Assembly (NCBI GenBank): GCA_918797485.1
Contig: CAKKNE010000006.1
Location: forward strand, 2,790,001 to 2,854,000
Direction of reading: 5' to 3'
Length of the DNA: 64,000 bases
From: Pelagomonas calceolata
Taxonomy: Eukaryota > Sar > Pelagophyceae > Pelagomonadales > Pelagomonadaceae
Shown: positions 1 to 9,180 of the stretch, piece by piece
Position numbering within the stretch: the first letter of the stretch is position 1
How the letters are laid out: each line of letters opens with the position of its first letter
Position numbers and translations under genes: made by a program
The notes under the pieces: generated by a model
Database searches by the model: none
What the model was told of the DNA's origin: nothing
What the model saw: the letters and a program-made list of their open reading frames with translations, nothing else

Positions 1-268
1 CGGACGCGTCTTGTACCTTACATTCGGTCGACATCGAGCCAGAAATGTCCAAGACGACCATGAGCTCGATTGCGGTCTTCGTGGCCGGCGCGTCGCATTT
101 GATTTCGACGAGGGCGGCGTCTTCGATGCCCTCGACGACGCGCAGGGCGAAGCTGTCTTTCGGGGGGGTGGGCAGCTTGTTTTGTAGTAGCGCGGGCGAG
201 TTCGGCGGCGCCGGTGGGCCGGGCAGCGCGAAGGCCTTGCGGGGCAGTCGTGGCGATTTATTTGTCAT
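1..268 (-). CDS. von Willebrand factor A (vWA) domain protein, N-terminal exon, runs off left edge
   Basis: Reading the minus strand from an ATG at 268 gives a proline-rich leader (residues 15-37), then a beta-strand and the metal-binding MIDAS signature LDISGSMS at residues 73-80. The DxSGS pattern is the hallmark of vWA domains, which bind protein partners through a metal ion; many are secreted or act in chaperone and copine-like complexes. A likely 5' splice site (GTAAGG) lies at about position 21, so the frame past it may be intron. The rest of the gene is outside the window. It is divergent from ISCA1 and shares its promoter region, which contains a copy of the palindromic motif. The partner and the full domain set cannot be told from this fragment. 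Confidence 0.7.
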   Translation of the reverse strand, partial: MTNKSPRLPRKAFALPGPPAPPNSPALLQNKLPTPPKDSFALRVVEGIEDAALVEIKCDAPATKTAIELMVVLDISGSMSTECKVQDAS

Positions 269-582
269 GTTTTTTTAGTTCTATGTGCGTAAATGTGCGT
301 GTTTGCTCTGTCCTATGCTCTGTCTGAGATTTTGGAGACTTCCTGGCGGGTTTGGCAAAATTCTTCAAGGGCAGCCTTCGTGGGACGCGGTTGCGGCGTC
401 GCGGCGAGTCCTCGGGACGGGTTGTTGCGGAGGATGTGGCTTTCCTACGGCTGTCGGGTGCTTGCTAGTGTCTTACAGCTAGCCCCACTCTGCCTGGACA
501 GCAACAGCAAAGCGCCTTCCTTAGGCCCCCAGACCACCTGCTGACACGCGTGGACTTTCGAAAACATCTGTCGTGTCGAGGG
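269..582. other. Divergent promoter region, vWA gene / ISCA1
   Basis: 314 bp with no convincing gene. It holds one copy of the recurrent palindrome at 464-483. Short open frames here are unsupported. Confidence 0.6.
464..483 (+). promoter_or_regulatory. Recurrent palindromic promoter motif, short form
   Basis: Reads GCTAGTGTCTTACAGCTAGC, lacking the four bases before the right arm found in the 24-bp copies. It is 100 bp from the ISCA1 ATG and about 196 bp from the vWA ATG. Confidence 0.6.
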
Positions 583-1182
583 ATGTTCGCCCGAACCGCG
601 GCTCTCGCCGTCCGGCGCTCAGCGCCACCGATGAGACGACTGGCCCCTGCGGCGCTGGTCAACGCGGCGCCGGGCGGCGCGGCGCCGTTCAGCACGAGGT
701 CAGCCCTCCCGACGCCCGTCACTGCGGCGCTGGGCTCGCCCGGCGCCCGCGCGCCCTTCAGCGCGCGACTCGCCGAGCGCGCGTTCAGCACGCGACCAGC
801 AACCGCCGCTACAGCGCCGCCAACATCAAAAAAGAAGCGCGGCCGCGCGCTCCCGGCACCGTTAACCATCACGCCGGCCGCCGCGGAGCGAATAAACGAT
901 TTGTGCGCCTCGAAGCCCGAGGTCCTCGGCGTGCTGCTGGGCGTGAAAAGGCGGGGCTGCAACGGCATGTCCTACACGCTCAACTACGCCGAGGAGCCGC
1001 CGCCGAGCGACCACGAAAAAGTTGAAGCCGACGGCGCGACGGTCTGGGTCGAGCCGCCGGCCCTGTTCCACATCGTGGGCACGGTCATGGACTTCGAGGA
1101 GTCGGCCTTGGAGACGGGCTTCACGTTCACGAACCCCAATGAAAAAGGTAGATGCGGCTGCGGCGAGTCGTTCAACGTGTAG
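583..1182 (+). CDS. ISCA1: Mitochondrial iron-sulfur cluster assembly protein ISCA1 (IscA/HesB family)
   Basis: A-type Fe-S carrier that helps mature mitochondrial [4Fe-4S] proteins. The C-terminal ~110 residues are a complete IscA domain starting near PAAAERINDLCASKP, with the three family cysteines in place: one in RGCNGMSYTL and two in GRCGCGESFNV at the very C-terminus. The domain follows ~85 residues rich in Arg, Ala and Ser and poor in acidic residues, a good mitochondrial presequence. I chose the ATG at 583 (MFARTAALAVRRSAP) because it opens directly into the presequence; the ATG at 550 adds 11 residues. No intron. The start sits 100 bp after a palindromic promoter motif. Its stop is 31 bp from the stop of the convergent glycosyltransferase. 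Confidence 0.92.
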   Translation: MFARTAALAVRRSAPPMRRLAPAALVNAAPGGAAPFSTRSALPTPVTAALGSPGARAPFSARLAERAFSTRPATAATAPPTSKKKRGRALPAPLTITPAAAERINDLCASKPEVLGVLLGVKRRGCNGMSYTLNYAEEPPPSDHEKVEADGATVWVEPPALFHIVGTVMDFEESALETGFTFTNPNEKGRCGCGESFNV

Positions 1183-1213
1183 ATATTGCTAGTGTAAGGA
1201 TTTGTGTGATTGC

Positions 1214-2080
1214 CTACTTATCCCAGCTTGGCGCCGCCGGGAACGCGGCCTTGAAGGACGGGTGGCCGACGCCGAAGCCCATCGGGATCGCGTCGTCGTC
1301 GTCGTCTCCGCGTCGCCGGGCGTCGGGATACCGAATCTCCCGCGCGGCCGGATCCCAGCGGCCCCAGTACCTTCGGGAGGCGATGTCGTGGAAGACGTAA
1401 CGACGCTCGTCCGCGGGCACGGGCACGGTCCCGACGCCCGGCGCGTGGACCTCGGTCGCCTGCCCGACGTAGGCTGCCCACCAGCTGTACGTGGACTCAG
1501 TGACGACGAGCCGCGTCGCCCGCGCGAGGTACGCAAAGTCCGCCTCAACGGATCGGCCCCGGCCGTCGCCGCGAATCCTTGGCGAGACGACCTGAGTGGA
1601 ATTCAACACTGAGATGGTCACGCCATCGAGCAGACGTCGCGTCTTGAGATTCCGCACGGGAGACGACCGTCGCGTTGAGGTGCTTGACCAGATCCCGGAC
1701 GACGCCCGGCCGCGCGGCGTCGCACGCGGCGCAGACCTTGACCCGTCCCCGCCAGTTGTCCAACCGCGCGAAGACGTGTCTAAAATAATTCTCGTACGTG
1801 TAGAGCTTGTAGTGGTTCTGCGTCTTACATAAACGCACGTGAATAATCACGTCCGTCTTTCTTGGACTCTCGGAAAGTTCTAAATCACGGAGCCGGAAAT
1901 GGGATCGCAACGGAGACCCGAGGCCCCGATACAGCGCGTAGTGCTGCCAGTAGCCCAGCGTCTTTAAACATGTAAAGTGGTCGCGGTTCAGGGCCCGCCG
2001 CAACTGCTTGTGCAAAGGGGTCCGCTGCAGGTCCGCCGGGCGCTCGCCAAGAATTAAGGTGCCGTTCTTGTCGTACTGGC
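1214..2080 (-). CDS. GT11-like (fucosyltransferase-like) glycosyltransferase, 3' exons
   Basis: Two exons are visible: 2080-1668 and 1591-1214, joined across an introner at 1592-1667. The protein has a strand with DVIIHVRLC (compare the HxR motif of alpha-1,2- and alpha-1,6-fucosyltransferases) and, after the splice, VVTESTYSWWAAYVG, close to the SxFSWWAAYL signature of the GT11 family. It probably transfers a sugar, perhaps fucose, in the Golgi; the donor is an inference. The first visible exon is preceded by a good 3' splice site (CCCCCAG at 2081-2087), so N-terminal exons are missing. Just beyond, the sequence turns into the plus-strand DUF3431-like gene, so the 5' end may have been lost by rearrangement. 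Confidence 0.6.
1592..1667 (-). mobile_element. Introner intron with a perfect 8-bp target duplication
   Basis: 76-bp intron. On the minus strand GTCGTCTC occurs both at the 5' splice site and directly after the CAG at the 3' end. The element starts CCGTGCGGAATC and ends GAATTCCACTCAG, roughly inverted. Its core holds GACGCGACGTCTGCTCGATGG, the foldback shared with other copies. Removing it restores ...NAT-VVSPR... with no residue gained or lost. Confidence 0.85.
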
Positions 2081-2091
2081 CTGGGGGACTT

Positions 2092-4320
2092 GAGGGCGTC
2101 GGGACCGGGCAATGCGACGCTAACGCCCGAAGACGTTCGCCACGCTCTATTCGCGTACCACGGCGCTGGACGGTTGAAGCGGGATGCGCGAAGCGCTCTC
2201 GAGGCGCTAGACGTCCGCGTCGTCCATATGGTGGAGCCTGGGCGAGGCTACCCGAACGTGCGGCTCGGCGTCCTCTCGACTTGGCGTCAATTCACGCCAT
2301 CGATGCGACACAGGTACAAAACGCGAGACCGCCCTTCTCGACTGACGAAGTAGGTGCGTACCTCCACTATGTCGCGAAGTCATACGACGATTTATTGGAT
2401 GGGACCTTCTTCGTCCACGGCCACGTGCACGGCGGCCTGCGGCCAGTAATCCGAGCGATGGACTGGACGGCGAAGCGCGGCGTGGCTCCGCAGACCTGGT
2501 TCGGCACGACGCACGCCTACGACATGGCGCACGACGGGCCGATGCCGGCGCACCTAGCGACCCGCGCGCGGCCGACGTCCGCCGCATCCGGCAAGCGACG
2601 AACGGCCTGCGAATCCTTGCGCCCTGCTGGGGCCGCGGCAGGCGCGGGGAGCAACTCTGCGCGAGTCCCGAGGACGCGCTCGACGCGGATGCGAATTTCA
2701 GAGATGCGGGAACGATTGCGGTCGTCGCCGCGTGGTGCGGCGAAGACTTCACATGGGTCGCGAGACTGCTCTTGGCGTCTGATAGCGTGCCGCACGTCTG
2801 GCGGAAGTTAATTGTATACCAGAAGTGCGCCATCTACAAAACGGCCAAGGGTTACGAAGTGCGCCTAAAAGCTACCCCTATCATGATGGCGGCGAACCTC
2901 ACAAAAGCGAAGCAAATCGCCGTCGAGGCGACGGGGCCCGAGACGACGCTGACGAGTATTGACGTACGGCGAGCGATCGCGAAGGACGTTCTCCTCCTTA
3001 AGACCTACGCAACGGCCGCGACCGCGCCGCTTCAGAATCTGGCTATCGAAGTGGTGCCGATGATTGAGCCAGGCCGCGGCTGGCCCCGGGTCAAGAATGC
3101 GCGGCCGCCGTTTTCCACCGACGAGGTCGGGGCGTATCTGCACCACGTCCGCGACGCCGCGTCGACTTCAGGCGCTAGTCCCTTGACGCCATCGATGCGT
3201 TCCTCTCCGCGCAGGTCTCGACCCGCTACGAGCACCTACTGGACGGCACGTTCTTCCTCCACGGCTCACCAAGCGGCACGTCGCTCGAGCTCGCCAAGCG
3301 GACGATGGATTGGACGCATCAAAATGGAGTAGCCCCGCAGACGTTCTTCGGCACGACGGACAGCGGCGCGCAACGCCTCGACCCGCTCCCCGGCCACCTC
3401 GGCGTCGCCAAGGACTTATTGAAGGTCCGCCGCGTCGGCAACTACGACGGGGGCGAATTTTATGCCAGTCGCCTCAGTCTTCGTAGAAGGTCGCAAGGAT
3501 TCTATGCGAATGCGCTGGAGATCGTCCGCGCCGACGCGAGCTGCGCCGACCGCTACGTCAACTGCTCCGGCGTCGATCGCCGGAGGTTCTGCGGCGGAAA
3601 GGGCGGGAGGACGGTCCTGCCAGAACCCTTTGCGGCGTTCAACGCCGGAGAGCGAGACTGCCCCGTCGGTGACCCGGCGTCTGCTCGATGGCGTCGAGGT
3701 TGACGCCACGCGCGCAGGTCCCGCGCCGCTACCGCGGCTCGTCGAGGATCGAGGGCTACTGGAACGTACTAATGTGCGAGGCTTGCCGGGCACCGCCGAG
3801 GCCACGAGACCCTCGGATACCGTTTTCGGTGAACGGCGTCGGCGACAAGCTCGACGCGCAAAACAAAGGTAGTTACGCGGTCTTCGGGCTCAAGCACCCG
3901 GGCCGCTCCACATCATCGAGGCGACGCCTCGCGGCGCGGGCGAGTATACTAGACCATGCTCGGCCGAACGGCCTCGGCCGGCCCGAGCTCGCGCCCCGCC
4001 CGTTCGTGCCCATCCGGTACGACCCCGACGACCAGGCGCCTTTTTCGCCGCGCTCCGCGCTGTGTGGCGGTCTCGGCGTTTGTCCGGGACCCAAAAAATG
4101 CTACGAGAGGATTAACGACGACCGGGCGACGTATAAAGAGGGAGTGCGGGCGACGTACAAGTGCGCCGAAGGTCCTCCCGGGGGCAAGTGGAACGTAGCC
4201 GGCGATCTCCCGCCGACGACGACGAAACGGCCCCGGAGGGCCTCCAAGCGCGCCCGCGAGGAGCTCGCGATGCTCGAGCGCGAGGCCCGGCCGAAGCAGA
4301 AGCCCGTAAAAACACTCTAA
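2092..4320 (+). CDS. Tandem DUF3431-like protein with Cys-rich C-terminus (5' end truncated or unresolved)
   Basis: Two diverged copies of one module are visible. Copy 1 includes EPGRGYPN, a splice, then ARPPFSTDEVGAYLHYV and LLDGTFFVHGHVHG. Copy 2 begins with AVVAAWCGEDFTWVARLLL, then EPGRGWPRVKNARPPFSTDE, YLHH, a splice, and LLDGTFFLHG. The order resembles DUF3431 proteins (early RYxEDxxW strand, then YNKG, NxGREAxTYL and FxHG), which are glycosyltransferase-like and of unknown function. Exons: 2092-2257, 2314-3146, 3215-3664, 3718-4320. The C-terminal exon is Cys-rich and ends in a basic helix. Near 2550 the frame changes within exon 2, so there is an indel, a sequence error or an unseen short intron. 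Copy 1 lacks the first third that copy 2 has. Confidence 0.55.
2258..2313 (+). mobile_element. Introner-like intron, decayed
   Basis: 56 bp, GTGCGG...GACACAG, with the core CACGCCATCGATGCGACA. Splicing gives ...YPN-VQNARPPF..., which matches the uninterrupted second copy of the module (WPRVKNARPPF). The target duplication is no longer clear. Confidence 0.7.
3147..3214 (+). mobile_element. Introner-like intron
   Basis: 68 bp, GTCCGCGACG...CCGCGCAG, with the core TTGACGCCATCGATGCGTTC. The bases at the donor (GTCCGCGA) and after the acceptor (GTCTCGAC) are only loosely alike. Splicing joins YLHH to VSTRYEHLLDGTFF. Confidence 0.65.
3665..3717 (+). mobile_element. Introner-like intron, short
   Basis: 53 bp, GTCGGTGACC...CGCGCAG, containing GGCGTCTGCTCGATGGCGTC, one arm of the usual foldback. 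Splicing joins ERDCP to VPRRYRGSSRIEG in phase 0. Confidence 0.6.
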
Positions 4321-4823
4321 CTTATCACACAACACTTCCGCTCCTCCTTCAGCGGCTGCCGGAACGGGTTTGAGGCAGAGTAGCCCTCCTCACAAAACGC
4401 GTCCTCGTGGGCGTGGGCAATCATGTACCGCTGCATCTCGAGGAGGCGCTCCTCCTTGGTCGGCGCGGTCTTGAGGCGCTCGAGCTCCAGCTCTAATCGC
4501 CGGTACTCGCGCGCGGCTTCTCGTTCCGACGTCGGCGACGGTCTCGATGGAGACGGCGACGACAGCGCCGACTGCGCGGGCGAGAGCCGCGTCCCGAGGC
4601 GGCGCTCGAGGGGCGAGCCGCCGGGCGGCCACTCCCCGGGCGGCCTGGGCTGCGTCGACGGCGGTGGGCCGGCTGGCGGCGGTGGCGGCGTTGGTGGTCG
4701 ACCCGCTGGCGGCGGCGGCGCGACCGGTGGCGGACTTTTGGGTGGGGGTGGGGGTGCTGGTGGCTTGCCGATTGGTGGCGGTGGCCGAGCCGGTGTCATC
4801 ACGTCGTCGTCTGCAGGCGCCAT
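4317..4823 (-). CDS. Heterotrimeric G-protein gamma subunit with proline-rich extension and CaaX box
   Basis: 168 residues from the ATG at 4823. Residues 10-70 are mostly proline (runs such as PPPPPKSPPP). Residues 100-168 form a G-gamma-like region: a charged coiled coil (AAREYRRLELELERLK), then MQRYMIAHAHEDAFCEEGYS and SNPFR. These align with the metazoan order LLxYCxxHAxxDPLLxGVPxSENPF. The end is KCCVIS: CVIS is a CaaX prenylation box with a second cysteine that could be acylated. It would pair with G-beta and tether it to the membrane. Usual gamma subunits are 65-110 residues; the extension accounts for the extra length. Its stop overlaps that of the convergent DUF3431-like gene. Confidence 0.75.
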   Translation of the reverse strand: MAPADDDVMTPARPPPPIGKPPAPPPPPKSPPPVAPPPPAGRPPTPPPPPAGPPPSTQPRPPGEWPPGGSPLERRLGTRLSPAQSALSSPSPSRPSPTSEREAAREYRRLELELERLKTAPTKEERLLEMQRYMIAHAHEDAFCEEGYSASNPFRQPLKEERKCCVIS

Positions 4824-4970
4824 TGGTGTGGGCAGCAAGGGCAGCACAAGCCGACCGCACGCTTCGATGGCTGGTGATGTAGCGCTTTCTGATGGTTCGG
4901 TCAGTAAAAATGCGAGCCCTGCGGGTGCAGCGGCTGCGTCTTGGTGCGATTCGCGCAGACCGAGAAGGTT

Positions 4971-4994
4971 GCTAGTGTCTTACAGGCCGCTAGC
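4971..4994 (+). promoter_or_regulatory. Recurrent palindromic promoter motif, consensus form
   Basis: 24 bp: left GCTAGTGTCTTAC, right AGGCCGCTAGC. It lies between two divergent genes, 148 bp from the G-gamma ATG and 216 bp from the CH-protein ATG. Confidence 0.65.
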
Positions 4995-5209
4995 TAATCC
5001 CGTTGCGCCGCGCGCCACTCGCACAGAACGCACAACCTGAAGCGCCACGGGTGGCTACGGGCACTGTCGCAGCGCTCTCGCACATAGGTCGTCTCGCACA
5101 GCCAGCCGCGCGCTCTGTAGAGACAGGTGCGACCGCCAGTTGCTCCCAACAGAACCGCTGCCAAACGGTACCCACGCCGCAGCGCTCCTCTCGACAACAA
5201 CAAATAGAA

Positions 5210-6985
5210 ATGGCCTCCCAGGAGCGCCGCTACGTCTCGCCCAGCAAACCGGGCAATAATGCGGACCCCGCGTGGTTACGACGGCAGCAGCGCTTCTTCA
5301 CGGCTTATGTGAATTCCAAACTCAATAAAAGGGACGACGTAAATGCCGTGACCGACCTCTTCGAAGATCTCAAGGACGGCCGCGTCCTGAAGGCCTTCGT
5401 GGAAGAGCTGTCCGGGACGACGATCGCCGGCAAGCAGACTTCTGGAAGTACTATAATACAGCACGTCGCCAACTTAACGCCGACCTTCGCCTTCATCAAG
5501 TCCACGACGAAGATTGTCGGCATCGGCCCGCAAGACGTCGCCGACGGGAATCCCGGGTTAGTTCTTGGTCTGCTGTGGTCGTTGATCGTCTTCTTCGCTT
5601 CGAGGGATCTGGGCGCGAATCAGACGAAGGACCTCAAAAAAACATTATTAGATTGGGTCCAGAAAAGATGCGCAAGACGCGTGCATGTTGACGATCTAGG
5701 TGCGAGCCTCGCGGACGGCCGCGCTTTCTTAGCGTTACTGGAGGACGAGGGCTTCGCGTATGAACCCTCAAAAGACGCGTCGGACAATCTAAAAAGGGCC
5801 TTCGACCACGCCGAACAGGCGTACGGCGCGCCCCGACTATTAGATGAGACGGACGCCGACTTTTGGAGAGAGGACAAGGCCGTCGTCGCCTACCTCGCGG
5901 AGCTCGTCAAGCGGCTGCCCGAGCGCAAGGTCACTGGAAGGGAGGCCGTCGAGGCCGTCGACGCGTGCTTTGCGTCGGGTATCGTTGCGGACTGCGCGCG
6001 CGATCTCGACGGCGTGCTCTCAACCTTATCTTCATCAAAGGGCTGGCTCGGCGGTCTACTCACGCAAAAGGTGCCGTCCGTGGCCTTGATTGTCGAGGAA
6101 TCGAACGCTTCAATAGCCGTCGCCGTAGCTCGGGGCCAGCGCGAGGCTTCAGCAAGGAGCTGCGACCTGCACGTTATTGTTGTGAAGAAAGGAGACGACG
6201 TCACCGCCCTCCTCAAGGAGCGCTTCGATGATAAACCGCCGGACTACGTGCTCGTCGACGCGCCGGGGTGTACGACCGTGCGCGGCGCGGCGCTGTGCTT
6301 TGCCGCGCCCGGGGCCTGCGCCGTCGACGTGTCGACACGTCTCAAGCAGGAAAGCGGCGTCGATTCGGCGGAGGTGGACGTGTTAGATGCGAACCGCGTG
6401 CTCTGCGCGTGTTTGCGGAGCGCGACGGCCGTGTCACTGCCCGGCACCGCCGACGCGGAGGCTGAGGAGGCCGCCGAGGCCGCCGGCGCGGCCGACCTGC
6501 TGAAATCGCGGGCGCGTGTCGCCGCGCTGGCGCCGACGGACGCCGCTGCGGGCACCTTCCCCTGCACGTCGTCGATCGCCTCGCTCTCCGTCCGCGTCGC
6601 GCCGGGCGTCTCCGCCGAGGCCGCGTCGTCGATGGTCGGCGACGCGCTGCGGTCCTGCGCCGTCGTCGACTTCGGGGCGGAAGCCGAGGTCTTCGCCACA
6701 TCAGCGACGGACGGTTTTTGTTCCGCGCCGGGCCTCGACCTCGCCGCGCGGTTCCGGGCGGCCTGCGTCTCTGAAACTCCCGACGCGATCGTCGTGGCGC
6801 CGACGGTCGCTGCTAGATCCGTACCGGTCGCCGCGGCCGCGTACCGCGCGCTCGGCGCGGCGACGTTCGCTCTGAGCCTGCGGTCGGCGAACGACGCGGC
6901 GTCGCTCCAGGCGTCGGCGCGGGTCCTGGCCCGTATTGTGTCGGGGGAGGCGCTGCCACCCGCGGCCGTCGAGGCGGCGGAGTAA
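5210..6985 (+). CDS. Two-CH-domain actin-binding protein with unknown C-terminal half
   Basis: 591 residues from the ATG at 5210 (MASQERRYVSPSKPG). Residues ~20-135 are a first calponin-homology domain (RQQRFFTAYVNSKL, LFEDLKDGRVLKAF, DVADGNPGLVLGLLWSLI). Residues ~137-250 are a second (LLDWVQKRC, LADGRAFLALLEDEGFAY, KAVVAYLAELVKRL). Two CH domains in tandem form the actin-binding module of the alpha-actinin/spectrin superfamily; there are no spectrin repeats or EF hands here. The C-terminal ~340 residues are rich in Ala and Val with Rossmann-like strands such as SVALIVEES and PDYVLVDAPGC; I do not recognise them. An upstream in-frame extension to 5003 looks like leader, not protein. Confidence 0.8.
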   Translation: MASQERRYVSPSKPGNNADPAWLRRQQRFFTAYVNSKLNKRDDVNAVTDLFEDLKDGRVLKAFVEELSGTTIAGKQTSGSTIIQHVANLTPTFAFIKSTTKIVGIGPQDVADGNPGLVLGLLWSLIVFFASRDLGANQTKDLKKTLLDWVQKRCARRVHVDDLGASLADGRAFLALLEDEGFAYEPSKDASDNLKRAFDHAEQAYGAPRLLDETDADFWREDKAVVAYLAELVKRLPERKVTGREAVEAVDACFASGIVADCARDLDGVLSTLSSSKGWLGGLLTQKVPSVALIVEESNASIAVAVARGQREASARSCDLHVIVVKKGDDVTALLKERFDDKPPDYVLVDAPGCTTVRGAALCFAAPGACAVDVSTRLKQESGVDSAEVDVLDANRVLCACLRSATAVSLPGTADAEAEEAAEAAGAADLLKSRARVAALAPTDAAAGTFPCTSSIASLSVRVAPGVSAEAASSMVGDALRSCAVVDFGAEAEVFATSATDGFCSAPGLDLAARFRAACVSETPDAIVVAPTVAARSVPVAAAAYRALGAATFALSLRSANDAASLQASARVLARIVSGEALPPAAVEAAE

Positions 6986-7018
6986 GTTTACGTGCATGTT
7001 ATTTCGACGAGTCCGAGG

Positions 7019-7040
7019 GCTAGTATGTCGATACACTAGC
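7019..7040 (+). promoter_or_regulatory. Recurrent palindromic promoter motif, near-perfect palindrome
   Basis: 22 bp: GCTAGTATGTC then GATACACTAGC. The most symmetrical copy, 90 bp before the start at 7130. Confidence 0.6.
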
Positions 7041-7129
7041 TCAGCGCTTGGGCTTTGTGTCCGACTCGTATCGACCGCATTTGTGGTCGTTGTCGGTGCG
7101 CATCGCTGCATTTCATCGTGCACTGACCG

Positions 7130-8014
7130 ATGTCGCCGGCGCGCAGCTTTCTCGCATTGTTGTGCCTTCCTAGCACCGCTGCACTTGTTGCACCACGCAC
7201 GAGGCCAGCGCGAGCAACAGCGTTGCACGCAGACGCAGACGCAATCAGTGATTTCTGCAAGGGAACGAACGCATTCTGGAAGAGTCTGATCATACCGGTC
7301 GTGCGGGACTATGCAGACGTCAAACCCAAGGGCACGGCTGACGTCGACGACTTCTTAAGCGTCGTGACGGCGGCGCCCGAGACGCCCGGCATCCCGCGGC
7401 CCGTGTGGCTGACGATCGCCGCGTCCGTGCCGACCGGTCTCATTTGGTACGGCTGGTACAAGTACAGCGCATCATCGCGGCGTCGCAATAGCGTTTTTGT
7501 CTCCGTAACGTATGATGCCCATCTCTCGTAGGTTGAGGAAGAATTGTTTCAATACGAGCTCGAGACGGAGGGCCGCGTCAGCGGTTGTGGAGGCTACGGC
7601 ACGTTGTTTCCCTTTGTTTTCGGCGTGATCATCGGCGGACCTCTCGCGCTCGTGGGCTTTTCCGGCGGCGACGCCATCCTGGAAGCGGCAGGTTTGTGGA
7701 TATTGCTGGGCCAGGTCAATCTGTACCGCCGCGTGAACGATTGCTTTCCCGGCGAGGAGCCCCTACACGCGTGGTGGGCTCTACTCCCGCCACCACTCGA
7801 CGTCGTCGTCGGCCTGCGTCAAGTGCATTTCCTCAGCGAATTCTGGAAGAAGGAGAGGTCACTACCAGCCGGCGGCGACGCGGTCGCCGAGAAGTATTTT
7901 CCATTCATCAGCGCGCCGCGCTTCACGCTGAAAGAGTTCGCGCGGACGCCATCGATGTGGTTCTGGTTTACGAAGGACTGGGACGACTTCGACGTGCCTA
8001 TTCTGAAGGACTAA
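7130..8014 (+). CDS. Nucleus-encoded plastid membrane protein, unknown function
   Basis: The N-terminus MSPARSFLALLCLPSTAALV is a signal peptide and is followed by APRTRPARATALHADAD, a transit peptide, so this is a bipartite heterokont plastid leader. Exon 1 covers roughly 7130-7450/7500 and has one membrane segment (LTIAASVPTGLIWYGWYKY). Exon 2 starts at about 7532 after CTCTCGTAG and carries PFVFGVIIGGPLALVGFS and ILEAAGLWILLGQVNLYRR, then an amphipathic tail. The donor is ambiguous: only GT sites in phase 0 fit, for example the one at about 7494, and the intron shows no introner core. I do not recognise the family. Its stop at 8014 abuts the stop of the convergent gene. Confidence 0.6.
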
Positions 8015-8932
8015 CTACCTGTTGTTGTTACGCATGAGTTCCCAGGGGTTTTCGTTGAAGGACGCGCGCGTCGCCACCGCCGCGTCCCTATACCTCCGAC
8101 AGTAGGTGCCGTTGATCGGACCCGCGTCCGCCGACAAGGCCCGCTTGTCGCCCTCTTGAAGAGATCGTAGGACGGGGCACTGCTGAAACAATCTCGTGCG
8201 GATCAGCATCGCCTCGACCGCGTCAATGTCGTACATCTCGCACGCGTCGTAGTTTATATGAGCGGCTACGTTGGTCTGGAGCGGGCGCCCCCTACTCGCG
8301 AAGCGGCCACGAGCTAGCAACTTTCGTCCAGTGACGGCCCGTGCGGCCCTGGCCGCCCTGTAGAGGCGTTTTCGGTAGTTGCGCGACATTTGCGACCCGC
8401 AACATCGTCGCAGCGTCGACCACGGCCGGATGAATTCCACGACCGCGCCCAGCGCGTGCGCGGCCCGGCGGCGCCGTTCCGCATCGAAGCCGTCGCGCCG
8501 CAATGGGGGCGCTTTAAAAAACGCCGCGTAATCTTGGACGACCCGCCACTCGCGCTGCGCGACGGACGCCGTGCGTTGCAGTACTTTTATCGAGTTCCTC
8601 GGGATGCCCCACTCCTTCTCAAGACTGCGAGCGGTGGTATCGGTGTCACAGTTGCTGCTTCCATCCCAGGCGTTGTTCTTTGACTCGCGATGCGTCACGA
8701 ACAACGGGATGCCATCGCGCGCTAATGACTTAGCCGCCTCGAGATCGTGGGTCTTGCGTACGTATCCAGTTCTATTCGTCGCGCAGAGGAACGCGCGAAC
8801 GATAAACGTTGAGAGCGTCGTCGCCGTGCGCGGTGGCCCGTAGGTCACGGCGACTGGCTTGCGGCCGCGCGCGTCGCCGGTGCGAGCAGTGGAGATGAGG
8901 AGGAGGATGGTAAAAGACAGTGTTGAGTGCAT
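8015..8932 (-). CDS. Secreted or Golgi sulfotransferase-like protein
   Basis: 305 residues from the ATG at 8932 (MHSTLSFTILLLISTARTG), a clear signal peptide or anchor; an ATG at 8956 would add eight residues. Right after it comes TYGPPRTATTLSTFIV, matching the 5'-phosphosulfate-binding loop of PAPS-dependent sulfotransferases (PRTGTTxL). The middle is Arg-rich and the C-terminus has several Cys residues (CEMYD, QQCPVL, GTYCRRY) that could form disulfides. If the reading is right it moves sulfate onto a glycan or protein in the secretory pathway. The rest of the fold is too diverged to assign a substrate. Confidence 0.5.
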   Translation of the reverse strand: MHSTLSFTILLLISTARTGDARGRKPVAVTYGPPRTATTLSTFIVRAFLCATNRTGYVRKTHDLEAAKSLARDGIPLFVTHRESKNNAWDGSSNCDTDTTARSLEKEWGIPRNSIKVLQRTASVAQREWRVVQDYAAFFKAPPLRRDGFDAERRRRAAHALGAVVEFIRPWSTLRRCCGSQMSRNYRKRLYRAARAARAVTGRKLLARGRFASRGRPLQTNVAAHINYDACEMYDIDAVEAMLIRTRLFQQCPVLRSLQEGDKRALSADAGPINGTYCRRYRDAAVATRASFNENPWELMRNNNR

Positions 8933-9180
8933 TATAGAGCCCAGGTATCGTCGCATCGATCGCGCGGTGTGCGGGCGACGTTTCGCAACTCTCTTGACCT
9001 TCCAAACAGGCACGTATCGATTGTCGGCTGCTAAAAAAGTAAAACCTGATTTGCAAATTGTGCAAGCCAAAGGATGTGCTAAACGAGGTCGGCGAGACAT
9101 GAGGCGGCGGTTTTCGTGATCCAAACTACGGCCTGAGTCGCCGCGAGGCGTGCAGTCGACCGCTTACTGAGTCCAGAGTC

